Assembly: GCA_045124505.1 (NCBI GenBank)
Contig: JBGVLZ010000039.1
Location: 23,635-87,634 of the forward strand
DNA from: RGIG7213 sp045124505
GTDB taxonomy: Bacteria > Bacillota > Clostridia > Oscillospirales > CAG-272
Direction: 5' to 3'
DNA: 64,000 bases
Position 1 is the first letter of the stretch; each line of letters starts with the position of its first letter. A program made the translations under genes and the position numbers. Shown one piece after another: positions 32,549-41,380 of the stretch. The notes beneath the pieces were generated by a model. That model searched no databases, had not been told where the DNA came from, and saw only the letters and a list, made by a program, of their open reading frames with translations.

Positions 32549-33526
32549 ATGGATTTTTTTAACGGATTTTCACCATCAAACGGATATTTTACCGTAATTC
32601 TGATTTTTTCCGTCATTTTTTTCAACGGTGCAACAGATGCTGTAAATGCTGTGGCAACGTGTGTGGGAACAAAATGTCTGAAGATATCGCACGCCGTTAT
32701 TCTTTCGGCTGTATTCAATTTTCTCGGTGTGTTTATCATGGGAATTTTCAGCAGCGGTGTTGCATACACGGTAAAAAACCTTGCCTTTTTTCCAAATGAC
32801 ACCGTTTGCAGGACCGCACTTTGCGCTTCTATGCTTTCGGTAATAATCTGGACGGTATTCACCTGGATATTCGGAATACCTACAAGCGAAAGCCACGCAC
32901 TTATATCAAGTCTTGCGGGAACTGCCATGGCATATGCAGGCTCATACATAAACGCAGAAGAGTATTCAAAGGTTCTTTACGGTTTAATCGTGTCAACCGT
33001 TATGGGATTTTGTGCGGGGATATTATCAAATCAAGCTGTGCGTTCAATTTTCAAAGGCAGATCAGATAATTTTTTCAGATTTGCACAGATATTCGGGGCG
33101 TGCATTTCTTCATTTGCGCACGGAGCACAGGACGGACTGAAATTTTTAGGGCTTTTTTTACTGTTTTCAAGCGATGAAAACAGTATCGGTATATGGCTTG
33201 TTCTGGCTGTATCGTTTGTAATGTTTGCAGGCACTGCCGTAGGCGGTAAAAAAATAATACGCTCCGTCGGCGAAGATATGGTGACGCTTGAAAAGTGTGA
33301 CGGTTTTGCTTCCGATATTGCAAGTGCGTTATGCCTTTTGACAGCAAGTGTATGGGGAATACCGACAAGCACAACACATACAAAAACATCATCCGTGCTC
33401 GGCACAGGTATACTGAACGGCGGAAAAATAAATTTCAAAACCGTTTTCGGGATAGTCACCGCTTGGATATTGACATTTCCCGTGTGCACGTTGTTAGGCT
33501 ATATCATAATAAAAATACTGACATAA
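32549..33526 (+). CDS. Inorganic phosphate transporter, PiT family
   Basis: A 325-residue transporter with about nine helices and the duplicated PiT signature: GATDAVNAVATCVGTK in the first half and GIPTSTTHTKTSSVLGTGILNG in the second, plus GIPTSESHALISSLAGTAMA. PiT proteins import phosphate with H+ or Na+ at low affinity. The ATG at 32549 has no visible Shine-Dalgarno sequence (the upstream bases are a T-rich run), so initiation may be weak or leaderless. The gene is monocistronic, with no PhoU-like gene beside it. It ends in a hairpin shared with the convergent peptidase gene. Confidence 0.93.
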   Translation: MDFFNGFSPSNGYFTVILIFSVIFFNGATDAVNAVATCVGTKCLKISHAVILSAVFNFLGVFIMGIFSSGVAYTVKNLAFFPNDTVCRTALCASMLSVIIWTVFTWIFGIPTSESHALISSLAGTAMAYAGSYINAEEYSKVLYGLIVSTVMGFCAGILSNQAVRSIFKGRSDNFFRFAQIFGACISSFAHGAQDGLKFLGLFLLFSSDENSIGIWLVLAVSFVMFAGTAVGGKKIIRSVGEDMVTLEKCDGFASDIASALCLLTASVWGIPTSTTHTKTSSVLGTGILNGGKINFKTVFGIVTAWILTFPVCTLLGYIIIKILT

Positions 33527-33531
33527 TTGAA

Positions 33532-33561
33532 TCGGGGCATTTGCAAATACAAATGCCCCGA
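33532..33561. terminator. Bidirectional terminator
   Basis: TCGGGGCATTTG / CAAATGCCCCGA perfect 12-bp stem between the convergent phosphate transporter and M18 peptidase genes. Confidence 0.8.
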
Positions 33562-33568
33562 TGCTTTA

Positions 33569-34966
33569 TCATTTTTCGTAAAAGGCTTTTGTTGCCTTGT
33601 GCATATTATAAACGTCCGCTTTTGAAACGACCTCATACGGTGCGTGCATGGATATTACAGGCACGCCTGCATCGATAGTATCGATATTTCTTTCGGCAAT
33701 ATACTTTGCAACAGTACCGCCGCCGCCGAAATCGACCTTGCCCATTTCGCACATCTGCCATACAACATCGGCACTGTCGAAAATGTGTGCGATCTTTGCG
33801 GTATATTCGCCTGTTGCATCATTTGTATCGGATTTACCTCTTGCGCCCGTATATTTACAAAGGCCTACACCGCAACCGACAATTGCAGAATTGTTCTTTT
33901 CATAAGCATTTGCAAAATTAGGATCGTATGCGGCGCAGACATCCGCAGAAAGACACATTGAATTTGCACGTACCTTGCGTTCATTTTTTCCAAGTGTCAC
34001 GCAAATATCGGTGATTATATCGTCAAGCACAGCACCTTTCATGCCCGTAGCACCGTTTGAGCCTGTTTCTTCTTTATCGGCAAGAACAGCCATGAGCGTA
34101 TGCTCGGGAGAATCCATTTCAAACATAGCTGTCAGAGAAGGATATGCGCATACTCTGTCATCGTGTCCGTAGGAAGCGATCAGGCTTCTGTCAAATCCCA
34201 CATCCTTTGCCTTGAGTGCGGGAACTACCTGAAGCTCCGCAGATATAAAATCTTCCTCTGTAATTCCGTATTTTTCATAAAGAATTGAAAGGATATTGAG
34301 CTTTATTTTTTCGCTAACCGCATCATCGGAATAAGGCACGGAGCCGAGAAGAATATTGAGGGTTTCACCGTCAATTCCCTCATTAAGAGGCTTTGAATAC
34401 TGCTCCTTTGCCAAATGCGGAAGAAGGTCGTTTATATAGAAAATTGGATCGTTTTCGTCCTCACCGATGCAAATATTCACAACCTCGCAGTCCTTCTTCG
34501 TAACTATTCCGTGAAGTGAAAGCGGTATTGCCGTCCACTGATATTTTTTAATACCGCCGTAGTAGTGCGTTCTGAAGAATGCCATTCCGCCGTTTTCGTA
34601 AAGCGGCACTGCTCTTATATCTATTGCAGGTGAATCGATGTGCGATGCACAGATGCGTATACCGTTTTCAATGTCTTCATTACCTATAACAAACAAGAAA
34701 ACGCTTCTGTTTCTGTTTATATAATAATATTTGCCGCCTGCTTTGACATCTTTTCCGAAAGTAAATTCTTCAAATCCGTTTGATTTTGCAAGTCTTACAG
34801 CTTCTTCTGCCGCCTCTCTTGCTGTTTTGCCCGCATCAAGATATTTTTTATATCCTTCGCAGTATGATGTGATACTGTCTGCTTCATTCGGATATTTTTC
34901 GTAAGCATTCAGCTTTTTGTACATCAGCTTTTCTGAAAGAAGCTGACCTTTTGTTTTCTCACTCAT
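33569..34966 (-). CDS. M18-family zinc aminopeptidase
   Basis: A 465-residue metalloaminopeptidase that removes N-terminal residues from peptides in the cytosol. Zinc ligands and catalytic residues are visible: SHIDSP (first His/Asp), GHDDRV (bridging Asp), DKEETGSNG (catalytic Glu pair), SADVCAAYDP (Asp) and SMHAPYEV near the C-terminus (last His). Length and motif order are typical of M18 (aspartyl-aminopeptidase-like). Its start overlaps the lytic transglycosylase gene by eight bases. It is the last gene of the DUF951-prfA-tsaC-coaE operon. Confidence 0.95.
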   Translation of the reverse strand: MSEKTKGQLLSEKLMYKKLNAYEKYPNEADSITSYCEGYKKYLDAGKTAREAAEEAVRLAKSNGFEEFTFGKDVKAGGKYYYINRNRSVFLFVIGNEDIENGIRICASHIDSPAIDIRAVPLYENGGMAFFRTHYYGGIKKYQWTAIPLSLHGIVTKKDCEVVNICIGEDENDPIFYINDLLPHLAKEQYSKPLNEGIDGETLNILLGSVPYSDDAVSEKIKLNILSILYEKYGITEEDFISAELQVVPALKAKDVGFDRSLIASYGHDDRVCAYPSLTAMFEMDSPEHTLMAVLADKEETGSNGATGMKGAVLDDIITDICVTLGKNERKVRANSMCLSADVCAAYDPNFANAYEKNNSAIVGCGVGLCKYTGARGKSDTNDATGEYTAKIAHIFDSADVVWQMCEMGKVDFGGGGTVAKYIAERNIDTIDAGVPVISMHAPYEVVSKADVYNMHKATKAFYEK

Positions 34967-35534
34967 TTGTATCTACCTCCATAAGCTTTATGTATTTTTC
35001 TCTTGCATCGGAAACCTTTTTAACATACGCTTCCGTTTCAGGAAACGGTATGCTTATAAGACGTCCGTTTTGCGAAATTTCTTCATCTTCAAGCCATTTT
35101 CTGACCTGACCGTGACCTGCATTATATGCGGCATAGACTGTTTCCCAGATTATAAACTGATCATGACAGTACGAAAGATAATAAACTCCGCACTGTATAT
35201 TTGTTTCGGGATCCGTTATTTTATTCTTATCGTAAGGTATTCCCGTTTTTCCGCATATCCATTCATATGTGGACGGAATAAGCTGCATAAGACCTACAGC
35301 CCCCTTATCGGATCTCGCATTCGGATCAAAATCACTTTCCGCCTTTATAACGGCATATATGACATCCTTTGGCACACCGTACATTTCGGAATATTTTTCG
35401 ACGTATTCGCTGTATTTTGTCGGGTAACTTGCACGCTCATGCCTGTCAAGTGCGATATCTGTTATATATCCGAGCAAAACAGCCGCAGCTATAAGCAGTA
35501 CCGCAATAACGCTTCTTTTGATCGCTTCAGCCAT
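34959..35534 (-). CDS. Membrane-anchored lytic transglycosylase (SLT domain)
   Basis: A 191-residue protein with one N-terminal membrane helix (about 8-28) and an extracytoplasmic lysozyme-like domain. The catalytic glutamate is Glu66 in AVIKAESDFDPNA; GAVGLMQLIPSTYEWI and AAYNAGHGQVRKWL are the other two SLT motifs. It cleaves peptidoglycan glycan strands to anhydro-muropeptides. Overlaps of eight bases on both sides (coaE upstream, peptidase downstream) show tight coupling. Length fits the short SLT type common in Clostridia. Confidence 0.95.
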   Translation of the reverse strand: MAEAIKRSVIAVLLIAAAVLLGYITDIALDRHERASYPTKYSEYVEKYSEMYGVPKDVIYAVIKAESDFDPNARSDKGAVGLMQLIPSTYEWICGKTGIPYDKNKITDPETNIQCGVYYLSYCHDQFIIWETVYAAYNAGHGQVRKWLEDEEISQNGRLISIPFPETEAYVKKVSDAREKYIKLMEVDTNE

Positions 35535-36132
35535 TTGTGCCTCCTTTTATGATATCCAAGGTGTTTTTAACCGAGCTTTCAAGTTCTTCAATACCGAAAT
35601 TATTTTCAATAACGTATGTGCATTTGTCCTTGAAATAATCGGCTGAATATTGGTTTGCAAGACGTTTTTCTGCCGCCTCTCGGCTTATTTTGTCACGCTC
35701 CATTATACGTTCTGTAAGCGTTTGTTTTTCAGCCGTCACAGCAATAGTTGCATCACATTCCCTGTCAAATCCGCTTTCAAAAAGCTGTGATGCATCTACA
35801 AGAACGGTTCCGAAACCCTCTTTTTCATACTGCTTTATCATTTCACGTGAACGTGACAGAATATGAAAATGCGCTATTTTATTCAACGCTTCAAGCTTTT
35901 CCTTTGAAGAAAAAACGATTTTTGCAAGCGTCGGACGGTGTATACCGCCCGCCCAGTCGGTTATTTCTATGCCAAACTCACGCACAAGCTCACATACCAA
36001 GGGTGAATTTTTGCACAACATAGAATGGTAAACTTCATCCGTATTCACGCACGGAACACCGTATTTTTCAAAAAGTGTACACACGGTGCTTTTACCTGCA
36101 CCGCTTTGTCCTGTTATACCGATAATTTTCAT
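35527..36132 (-). CDS. coaE: Dephospho-CoA kinase
   Basis: A 201-residue P-loop kinase for the last step of coenzyme A synthesis, phosphorylating the ribose 3'-OH of dephospho-CoA. The P-loop is GQSGAGKST at 8-16. TDEVYHSML follows as the conserved (D)xDxxxHxL-like element (Asp32 region), with LVDASQLFESGFD and RMANQ-type RLANQYSADYFKDK as lid and core motifs. Length is normal. One base separates it from tsaC and eight overlap the lytic transglycosylase gene. Confidence 0.96.
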   Translation of the reverse strand: MKIIGITGQSGAGKSTVCTLFEKYGVPCVNTDEVYHSMLCKNSPLVCELVREFGIEITDWAGGIHRPTLAKIVFSSKEKLEALNKIAHFHILSRSREMIKQYEKEGFGTVLVDASQLFESGFDRECDATIAVTAEKQTLTERIMERDKISREAAEKRLANQYSADYFKDKCTYVIENNFGIEELESSVKNTLDIIKGGTNG

Positions 36133-36133
36133 A

Positions 36134-37165
36134 TCAGACCTTTATTATTTTAAATCCCGCCGCACGCATAAGCCTGTTTAAAACAGCAAGACCGACACCG
36201 TCGCTTTCGGGTATTACCGAATATATTTCCTCCGCTGTTGAGCTGTTATATTCACGCAGATAGGAAAACAGCACGTTTGCCTGCTTTATAGGTGAGCGTT
36301 CAAGATATTTTACGTTTTCGCCGAATACCGTATCTTTACTGTCAACATAGCAAAGAATACCAGTTTTCGGATCATTTTCGAGCTTTTTCTTAAAAAATTC
36401 AATTACGTTTTCTTCATTTCCCTCAACGAGATATACAGGCGCATCGGGGGAGTAATGCTTGTACATCATACCCGGTGACTCCGCCTTTTCGCCCTCTTTG
36501 AGCTTTTCGAGTATAGCCGATGACACCGTCACATTTTCGCACACAGCCTTAAGCATATGAATGTCAACTGCTCCCGGGCGCAAAAGAATTATCTCATTTT
36601 CATTTGCCCTTACAACAGTTGATTCAAGACCTATCTCACAAGAACCGCCGTCGATTATCATATCGACCTTACCGCAAAGATCCTCTATAACGTGAGATGC
36701 CTCTGTCGGTGAGGGTTTGCCCGATGTGTTTGCTGACGGCGCGGCAATTGCCGCACCTGTATGTTCTATGATAGCGGATGCAATTTTATCCGACGGTATT
36801 CTTATTGCCACCGTGTCAAGACCGCCTGTGACTGTATCGGGCACAGTATTCTTTTTAGGAAGAATTACCGTCAGGGGACCCGGTGAAAATGCGCTTGTCA
36901 GCTTATAATAAAGCTCATTTGTGTATGCATATTTCTCCGCATCCTCAGCCTTGGCTATATGGATTATCAGGGGGTTATCCGACGGACGTCCCTTTGCTTT
37001 ATATATTTTTTCAGCACCGTCGGCATATTCCGCATTTGCACCCAGCCCATAAACTGTTTCGGTGGGAAATGCAACAAGTCCGCCGTTTTTTATTATTTCC
37101 GATGCTCTTTTTATGACCGCAATATCAATATTTTCACGGTCTGTCTTTACAACTTCGGTTTTCAT
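36134..37165 (-). CDS. tsaC: L-threonylcarbamoyladenylate synthase, Sua5 type
   Basis: A 343-residue enzyme that makes threonylcarbamoyl-AMP for the t6A modification of ANN-decoding tRNAs. The YrdC domain is N-terminal: GGLVAFPTETVYGLGANA, IYKAKGRPSDNPLIIHI (the KxR substrate site), and SANTSGKPSPTEASHV. The extra C-terminal domain (about residues 225-343), with MKHYSP-type MYKHYSPDAPVYLVEG, marks the long Sua5 form rather than the short TsaC. It overlaps prfA by one base. In many Bacillota prmC lies between prfA and this gene; here it does not. Confidence 0.95.
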   Translation of the reverse strand: MKTEVVKTDRENIDIAVIKRASEIIKNGGLVAFPTETVYGLGANAEYADGAEKIYKAKGRPSDNPLIIHIAKAEDAEKYAYTNELYYKLTSAFSPGPLTVILPKKNTVPDTVTGGLDTVAIRIPSDKIASAIIEHTGAAIAAPSANTSGKPSPTEASHVIEDLCGKVDMIIDGGSCEIGLESTVVRANENEIILLRPGAVDIHMLKAVCENVTVSSAILEKLKEGEKAESPGMMYKHYSPDAPVYLVEGNEENVIEFFKKKLENDPKTGILCYVDSKDTVFGENVKYLERSPIKQANVLFSYLREYNSSTAEEIYSVIPESDGVGLAVLNRLMRAAGFKIIKV

Positions 37166-38226
37166 TATGATTTAAGCTTTTCGGCTGTATCAACATTGAT
37201 GATATAGTCTATCATCTCCGATATATTTCCGTTCAAGAAGCTTTCAAGTGTATACGATGTATAACCGACTCTGTGATCGGTAACACGTCCTTGCGGATAA
37301 TTATATGTTCTTATACGCTCGCTTCTGTCGCCTGTGCCGACCTGGCTTTTCCTTTCATTTGCGATCTTGTCGTGCTGTTCCTGTGTTTTCATATCGTAAA
37401 GCTTCGCACGCAGAAGCTTCATCGCCTTGTCCTTGTTTTTGAACTGGCTTCTTTCATCCTGACATTCGATAACGATGCCTGTGGGTTTATGATAAAGTCT
37501 TATGGCTGACTCTGTTTTATTTATGTGCTGACCGCCGGCACCGCTGCTCTTACACGTTTCGAACTTTATGTCAGCGGGATTTATTTCGACTTCAACATCC
37601 TCAGCCTCAGGTAAAACAGCTACCGTTACGGTGGATGTGTGTATTCTGCCCTGCGCCTCCGTTTCTGGCACACGCTGAACACGGTGAACACCCGATTCAA
37701 ATTTCAGTTTTGAATACGCACCGTCGCCCATAACCGTGAACGATACTTCCTTAAAACCGCCAAGTCCCGTTTCGTTTACACTCAAAAGCTCCGTTTTCCA
37801 GCCTACAGATTCGGCGTACATCGTGTACATTCTGTATAAAACGTACGAAAACAGTGCCGCTTCGTCGCCGCCCGCCCCTGCACGTATTTCGATAACAACG
37901 TTTTTGTCATCATTTTCATCTCTCGGCAAAAGGAGTATTTTAAGCTCATTCGTGCATTTTTCAATACCTGCCTTTGCTTCCTGCAGTTCCTCCTGCGCAA
38001 GCGCTTTCATTTCTTCATCGGGTTTATCCGATAAAAGCTCCTCGGCGTCGGACTGCATTCTGACATATCCCTTATACTCACGGTACTTTTCAATTATCGG
38101 CGAAAGGCGTTTGTATTCCTTCATTAAAGCGGTGTATTTTGTCTGGTCTGAAATTATCTCGCTGTCGGAAAGATCCTTTTCAATGGTGATAAATTTTTCT
38201 TCCGCTTCTTTAAGCTTATCAAGCAT
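37165..38226 (-). CDS. prfA: Peptide chain release factor 1
   Basis: A 353-residue class I release factor that reads UAA and UAG. The peptidyl-tRNA hydrolysis motif GGQ is at 231-233 within SSGAGGQHINKTESA, and the codon-reading PxT motif is PET at 187-189 (VQRVPETEAQGRIHTS). The N-terminal coiled-coil domain begins MLDKLKEAEEKF. RF2 would have SPF and a programmed frameshift, which are absent. It overlaps DUF951 by eight bases and tsaC by one. Confidence 0.97.
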   Translation of the reverse strand: MLDKLKEAEEKFITIEKDLSDSEIISDQTKYTALMKEYKRLSPIIEKYREYKGYVRMQSDAEELLSDKPDEEMKALAQEELQEAKAGIEKCTNELKILLLPRDENDDKNVVIEIRAGAGGDEAALFSYVLYRMYTMYAESVGWKTELLSVNETGLGGFKEVSFTVMGDGAYSKLKFESGVHRVQRVPETEAQGRIHTSTVTVAVLPEAEDVEVEINPADIKFETCKSSGAGGQHINKTESAIRLYHKPTGIVIECQDERSQFKNKDKAMKLLRAKLYDMKTQEQHDKIANERKSQVGTGDRSERIRTYNYPQGRVTDHRVGYTSYTLESFLNGNISEMIDYIINVDTAEKLKS

Positions 38227-38425
38227 TATGACAGTCCTCCGCCTTTTCTATCTTTTTAATGTTTTTTTCAAGCTTCACACGTGCAACCGTCACGTCATGC
38301 CCGCATGTTTCGCACAATATTCTTATATCGGACCCCACACGGAGCACACGGAACGTCTTTCCTCCGCACGGGTGCTGTTTTTTCATCGTGAGCACGTCGC
38401 CCACTTCTATCTTCGGTATTTCCAT
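38219..38425 (-). CDS. DUF951-family small protein
   Basis: A 68-residue protein with VGDVLTMKKQHPCGGKTFRVLRVGSDIRILCETCGHDVTVAR, the DUF951 pattern. Cys20, Cys39 and Cys42 (HPCGG and CETCGH) could bind a metal such as zinc. It is a small beta-rich fold, widespread and uncharacterised in Bacillota. It heads the prfA operon and overlaps prfA by eight bases. Its role could relate to translation, judging only by neighbours here. Confidence 0.9.
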   Translation of the reverse strand: MEIPKIEVGDVLTMKKQHPCGGKTFRVLRVGSDIRILCETCGHDVTVARVKLEKNIKKIEKAEDCHNA

Positions 38426-38505
38426 TTACATCCCTCAAACCTTTTTATCCTTATGATTATATCATACACATATAATTAAATCAATAGAAGTTTTGTATAT
38501 TTTTA

Positions 38506-39060
38506 TCACCCGTCAAAAATTGATGAAAAAATACAAATACAGAATAAAAACAGCGAAAAGTTTGCTCCCGTTTTGAAAAGCAGATAAACGGAAAACTGCC
38601 AAAGCAAAAAAAGTGTTATGAAGGAAATAATATTACAAAACGTGTCGGTTTTATTTTCAAAACGCATCATAAGAAAGGCTCGCAGTGCCCTGCCTCCGTC
38701 AAGTCCGTCTACAGGGAGCGCATTTAAGATACCGTATATCAGGTTATAGCTTCCGAAGCTGTATTTAAAAAACAAGATGAAAAACAAAAAATTGAATATG
38801 ATACCACCGGAAGATATTACGACATCGTCACGGTATGAGGTAATACCGTTCAGCCTTATATCAGCACCGCCCAGTCCTATCGTGACGGATGAAATTTCAG
38901 CTTTGCATACCTTTGAAAAAACAATATGTCCAAGCTCATGCAAAAGTGAAGCAAGAAACATAAAAAACGTATCCCATCCCCTGTATGAAAGCGAAAAAAT
39001 AATAAGCGTCACTGAAGTTATGACGCTTATTTTTATCTTCCTTGACAGATATATATACAA
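38506..39060 (-). CDS. M50-family intramembrane metalloprotease (SpoIVFB-like)
   Basis: A 184-residue membrane protein with about five helices. The zinc motif HELGH is at 41-45 and the second ligand region LPVDGLDGG at 115-123, the reverse-type LDG motif of site-2 proteases. Its small size and lack of PDZ or CBS domains fit the SpoIVFB/YwhC-like branch. It could cut a membrane-bound regulator or sigma factor precursor; no such partner is next to it. It is 15 bp downstream of alr and probably co-transcribed. Confidence 0.88.
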   Translation of the reverse strand: MYIYLSRKIKISVITSVTLIIFSLSYRGWDTFFMFLASLLHELGHIVFSKVCKAEISSVTIGLGGADIRLNGITSYRDDVVISSGGIIFNFLFFILFFKYSFGSYNLIYGILNALPVDGLDGGRALRAFLMMRFENKTDTFCNIISFITLFLLWQFSVYLLFKTGANFSLFLFCICIFSSIFDG

Positions 39061-39075
39061 CCTTGCCTCCGGATA

Positions 39076-40155
39076 TTATTTATATATTCTTTTCACCCTT
39101 TTGCTCACGGCGCACATACATTCGTAAGGTATCGTTCCTATGTGATTTGCATATACCGAAGCATCGTCAAATACCACCGCTTCGTCACCGACCTTCGGTT
39201 TTTCCTCCATATCGGTGATATCGACCATAAAATGGTCCATACACACCCTGCCTATGACCTTTGCCGAATATCCGTTTATTTTAACGTAAGAGCCTGTAAA
39301 CCGTCTTGAAATTCCGTCACCGTAACCGCACGCAACAGTTGCAACGGTCATATTTTTTTCAGCCTTGAAATCACCGCCGTAGGAAACGGCATCTCCCTTT
39401 GAAATTTTGTGTATATGCACAACGGTCGAAACAAATTTCATAACCGGTTTAAGACCTTCGCCCGATATTTCATCTGACGGCGGAAAGCCGTAAAGCACGA
39501 TGCCCGCACGTACCATGCCGAAAATAGACTGCGGAAAGTCAAGTATCGCACCGCTGTTTGCACAGTGGTACAAAAGAGGCTTATCGGAAAGGCTGTCAAT
39601 AATATTCTTTGCCTTATAAAACTTTTCCAGCTGTGCCAAGCATGCGCTTTTGTCGATTTCATCACCCCTTGCAAAGTGTGTAAAAACGCCCTCGGGTGAA
39701 AATTTCGGGTTATTAAAAACGTATTTCAAGCCCTCGCTGTATGCATAGTCGAAGCCGAGGCGGTTCATTCCCGTTTCTACTTTTATATGTACACGCAATT
39801 TTTCGCCTTCATTTATTCGGGACGAAAGAAGCTTTGCATATTCACTTGAATAAACAGCCTGTATAAAGCCGTTTTCGATAACGTGGGAGATATCATCGGG
39901 GTTTGAAAAGCTCAAAATGAGTATGTCGCCGTCGGTATAACGTCTTGCCTCTATTGCTTCATCAAGTGATGAAACGGCAAAGTGTCTGCATCCCGCATCG
40001 TGCAGTATTTTTATACATTCTCCGCCGTGACCGTAGCAGTCCGCTTTGATAACACACATAAGCGAAACGTCATCGGGGAGCTTTGATTTTATGAAATTAA
40101 AATTGGAAACAAGCGCTGAGGAGTCAATTTGTAGATACGTCCGTGGTTTGAGCAT
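39076..40155 (-). CDS. alr: Alanine racemase
   Basis: A PLP enzyme that interconverts L- and D-alanine for peptidoglycan. The ATG at 40155 is preferred because it gives the usual MLKPRTYLQID N-terminus (359 residues); the longer frame overlaps the lipoprotein gene heavily. The PLP lysine is in CVIKADCYGHGG. VKVETGMNRLGF, SYGGDF and ACGYGDGISRRF are the other hallmark segments, the tyrosine acid/base being in VSYGGDF... and DHFMVDIT supports the dimer active site. It overlaps the upstream lipoprotein gene by 32 bases. Confidence 0.95.
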   Translation of the reverse strand: MLKPRTYLQIDSSALVSNFNFIKSKLPDDVSLMCVIKADCYGHGGECIKILHDAGCRHFAVSSLDEAIEARRYTDGDILILSFSNPDDISHVIENGFIQAVYSSEYAKLLSSRINEGEKLRVHIKVETGMNRLGFDYAYSEGLKYVFNNPKFSPEGVFTHFARGDEIDKSACLAQLEKFYKAKNIIDSLSDKPLLYHCANSGAILDFPQSIFGMVRAGIVLYGFPPSDEISGEGLKPVMKFVSTVVHIHKISKGDAVSYGGDFKAEKNMTVATVACGYGDGISRRFTGSYVKINGYSAKVIGRVCMDHFMVDITDMEEKPKVGDEAVVFDDASVYANHIGTIPYECMCAVSKRVKRIYK

Positions 40156-40666
40156 CAGTATTTTTTCCGTTCCATTCATCAAATGTAATAACCGTTTTAC
40201 CCGATCTGAGCATAAGCGGCTTCTTTTTTTCTTTGTCAAAATAAATATCACAATTGCTGTTTGTAAGCTTTACTGCCTTTTCACCGTTTACGGAATCCTC
40301 GCTTACAGTAAATTCACCGTCGCACTTCAAAAGCTCATACCAGCGGTAAACACCGCCTGTTGATGCTTCAGTGACCTTCTGATCCAGCTCGATATTCATA
40401 TCGTTATAGATAAGAAAGCTGTCATCGCCCTCGAAGCTGTAACCCATTCCCCAAAGTACAGACGGCTCCGCAAAAACCATATCGACCGAACCGTCATCAT
40501 CCTTTGAAATGCGCACCGTATACGCCGTTCCATCCTCATCAACAGATACGTTTGCGGTGTATCCGTCCTTTAAAGACGAAACATAATCCTCGGCATTGTC
40601 ACCGTTTCCGCATCCTGATATGAGAACCGATATGACCAACAAAGCAACTGAAAATATTTTTTTCAT
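40124..40666 (-). CDS. Putative lipoprotein, unknown function
   Basis: A 180-residue protein from the ATG at 40666, which has AGGAGTG upstream; a longer frame adds 14 residues without a signal-like start. The lipobox is LISGC (MKKIFSVALLVISVLISGC). The mature part is a series of beta strands (YTANVSVDEDGTAYTVRISKD, SVDMVFAEPSVLWGMGYSF) resembling LolA-like lipoprotein folds. It contains an acidic start (GNGDNAEDYVS). No enzyme motif is visible. It lies between a small membrane protein and alr in the same operon; a role at the cell surface is all that can be inferred. Confidence 0.75.
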   Translation of the reverse strand: MKKIFSVALLVISVLISGCGNGDNAEDYVSSLKDGYTANVSVDEDGTAYTVRISKDDDGSVDMVFAEPSVLWGMGYSFEGDDSFLIYNDMNIELDQKVTEASTGGVYRWYELLKCDGEFTVSEDSVNGEKAVKLTNSNCDIYFDKEKKKPLMLRSGKTVITFDEWNGKNTDAQTTDVSTN

Positions 40667-40719
40667 AAACATGCACTCCTTTAACCTTTTATGGTTAAAT
40701 CTATGCACCTAACAGCTTT

Positions 40720-41256
40720 TTAATGCCTCAATGTGTCAACAACTACTGTATTTTTGTTGTGATACTTCATTATTTTAAGTGTCTTTTTTGTCGCTTCAAA
40801 GTACAGCACCGTCTTTTTATCACCGTCATTCACGATCATAGCATAAAGATCGGGCGTCGGCTCCGCCAAGCTTATACAAGACGGAAAAACAACGTCGCCT
40901 TTATTCACGGTAACATCCGTGTGAGGCACTATACTGTCAACTTCGTTTATTGTGACCTGATAGTATTTTTTGCATTTTTTTGCACCGAATACCTTTTCCA
41001 TCGTAAAAACACCTCTTTCGATGGTGTATCTGTATTCGATCTGAAAATACATAAACATGTATTTGAACAGTATAAGACAGAGCATGAACATTACAGGTGT
41101 GAAGTAAATAAGCATTTTTACAGCCACACATGCACCGCACAAAAGAATCGATGCAAGCACAGCGCCTAAAACGTACATTATCCTCTGAAGCCTGTATTTA
41201 CCTTCTACCTTTTTTTCTACCGTATGAGTTATACTGTTGAAAGATGAATCATCCAT
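40720..41256 (-). CDS. Membrane protein of unknown function
   Basis: A 178-residue protein, started at the ATG at 41256 behind GGAGG. It has two hydrophobic helices close together (about 28-72, LGAVLASILLCGACVAVKMLIYFTPVMFMLCLILF) and a C-terminal cytoplasmic domain of about 100 residues with beta character (YRYTIERGVFTMEKVFGAKKCKKYYQVTINEVDSIVP). The layout resembles PH-like or DUF6106-type membrane proteins, but I cannot confirm a family. It is the first gene of the leftward alr-prfA series, divergent from metF. Confidence 0.65.
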   Translation of the reverse strand: MDDSSFNSITHTVEKKVEGKYRLQRIMYVLGAVLASILLCGACVAVKMLIYFTPVMFMLCLILFKYMFMYFQIEYRYTIERGVFTMEKVFGAKKCKKYYQVTINEVDSIVPHTDVTVNKGDVVFPSCISLAEPTPDLYAMIVNDGDKKTVLYFEATKKTLKIMKYHNKNTVVVDTLRH

Positions 41257-41330
41257 AATTAAGCCTCCTTGATAGACTTTTTTTATTCTATCACACATTT
41301 AATAAAAATTCAATCCCTAACGGCTCGGTA

Positions 41331-41359
41331 TTGACAAAAAAAATAAAAGGGTATATAAT
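41331..41359 (+). promoter_or_regulatory. Consensus sigma-A promoter of metF
   Basis: TTGACA (41331-41336), 17-bp spacer, TATAAT (41354-41359). The start point near 41366 leaves only about 15 bases before the start codon, just enough for the AAAGGAG site. Confidence 0.9.
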
Positions 41360-41380
41360 TGAGCCAAAGGAGTGAGAATT

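Noticed and set aside
32452..32949. Open 166-codon extension at the 5' end of holA
   Set aside because: It is antisense to the well-supported phosphate transporter, has no delta-subunit similarity, and a good ribosome-binding site sits before the ATG at 32451.
37165..38226. Possibility that the release factor is RF2
   Set aside because: It has the PxT motif of RF1 (PET) and no in-frame UGA frameshift site.
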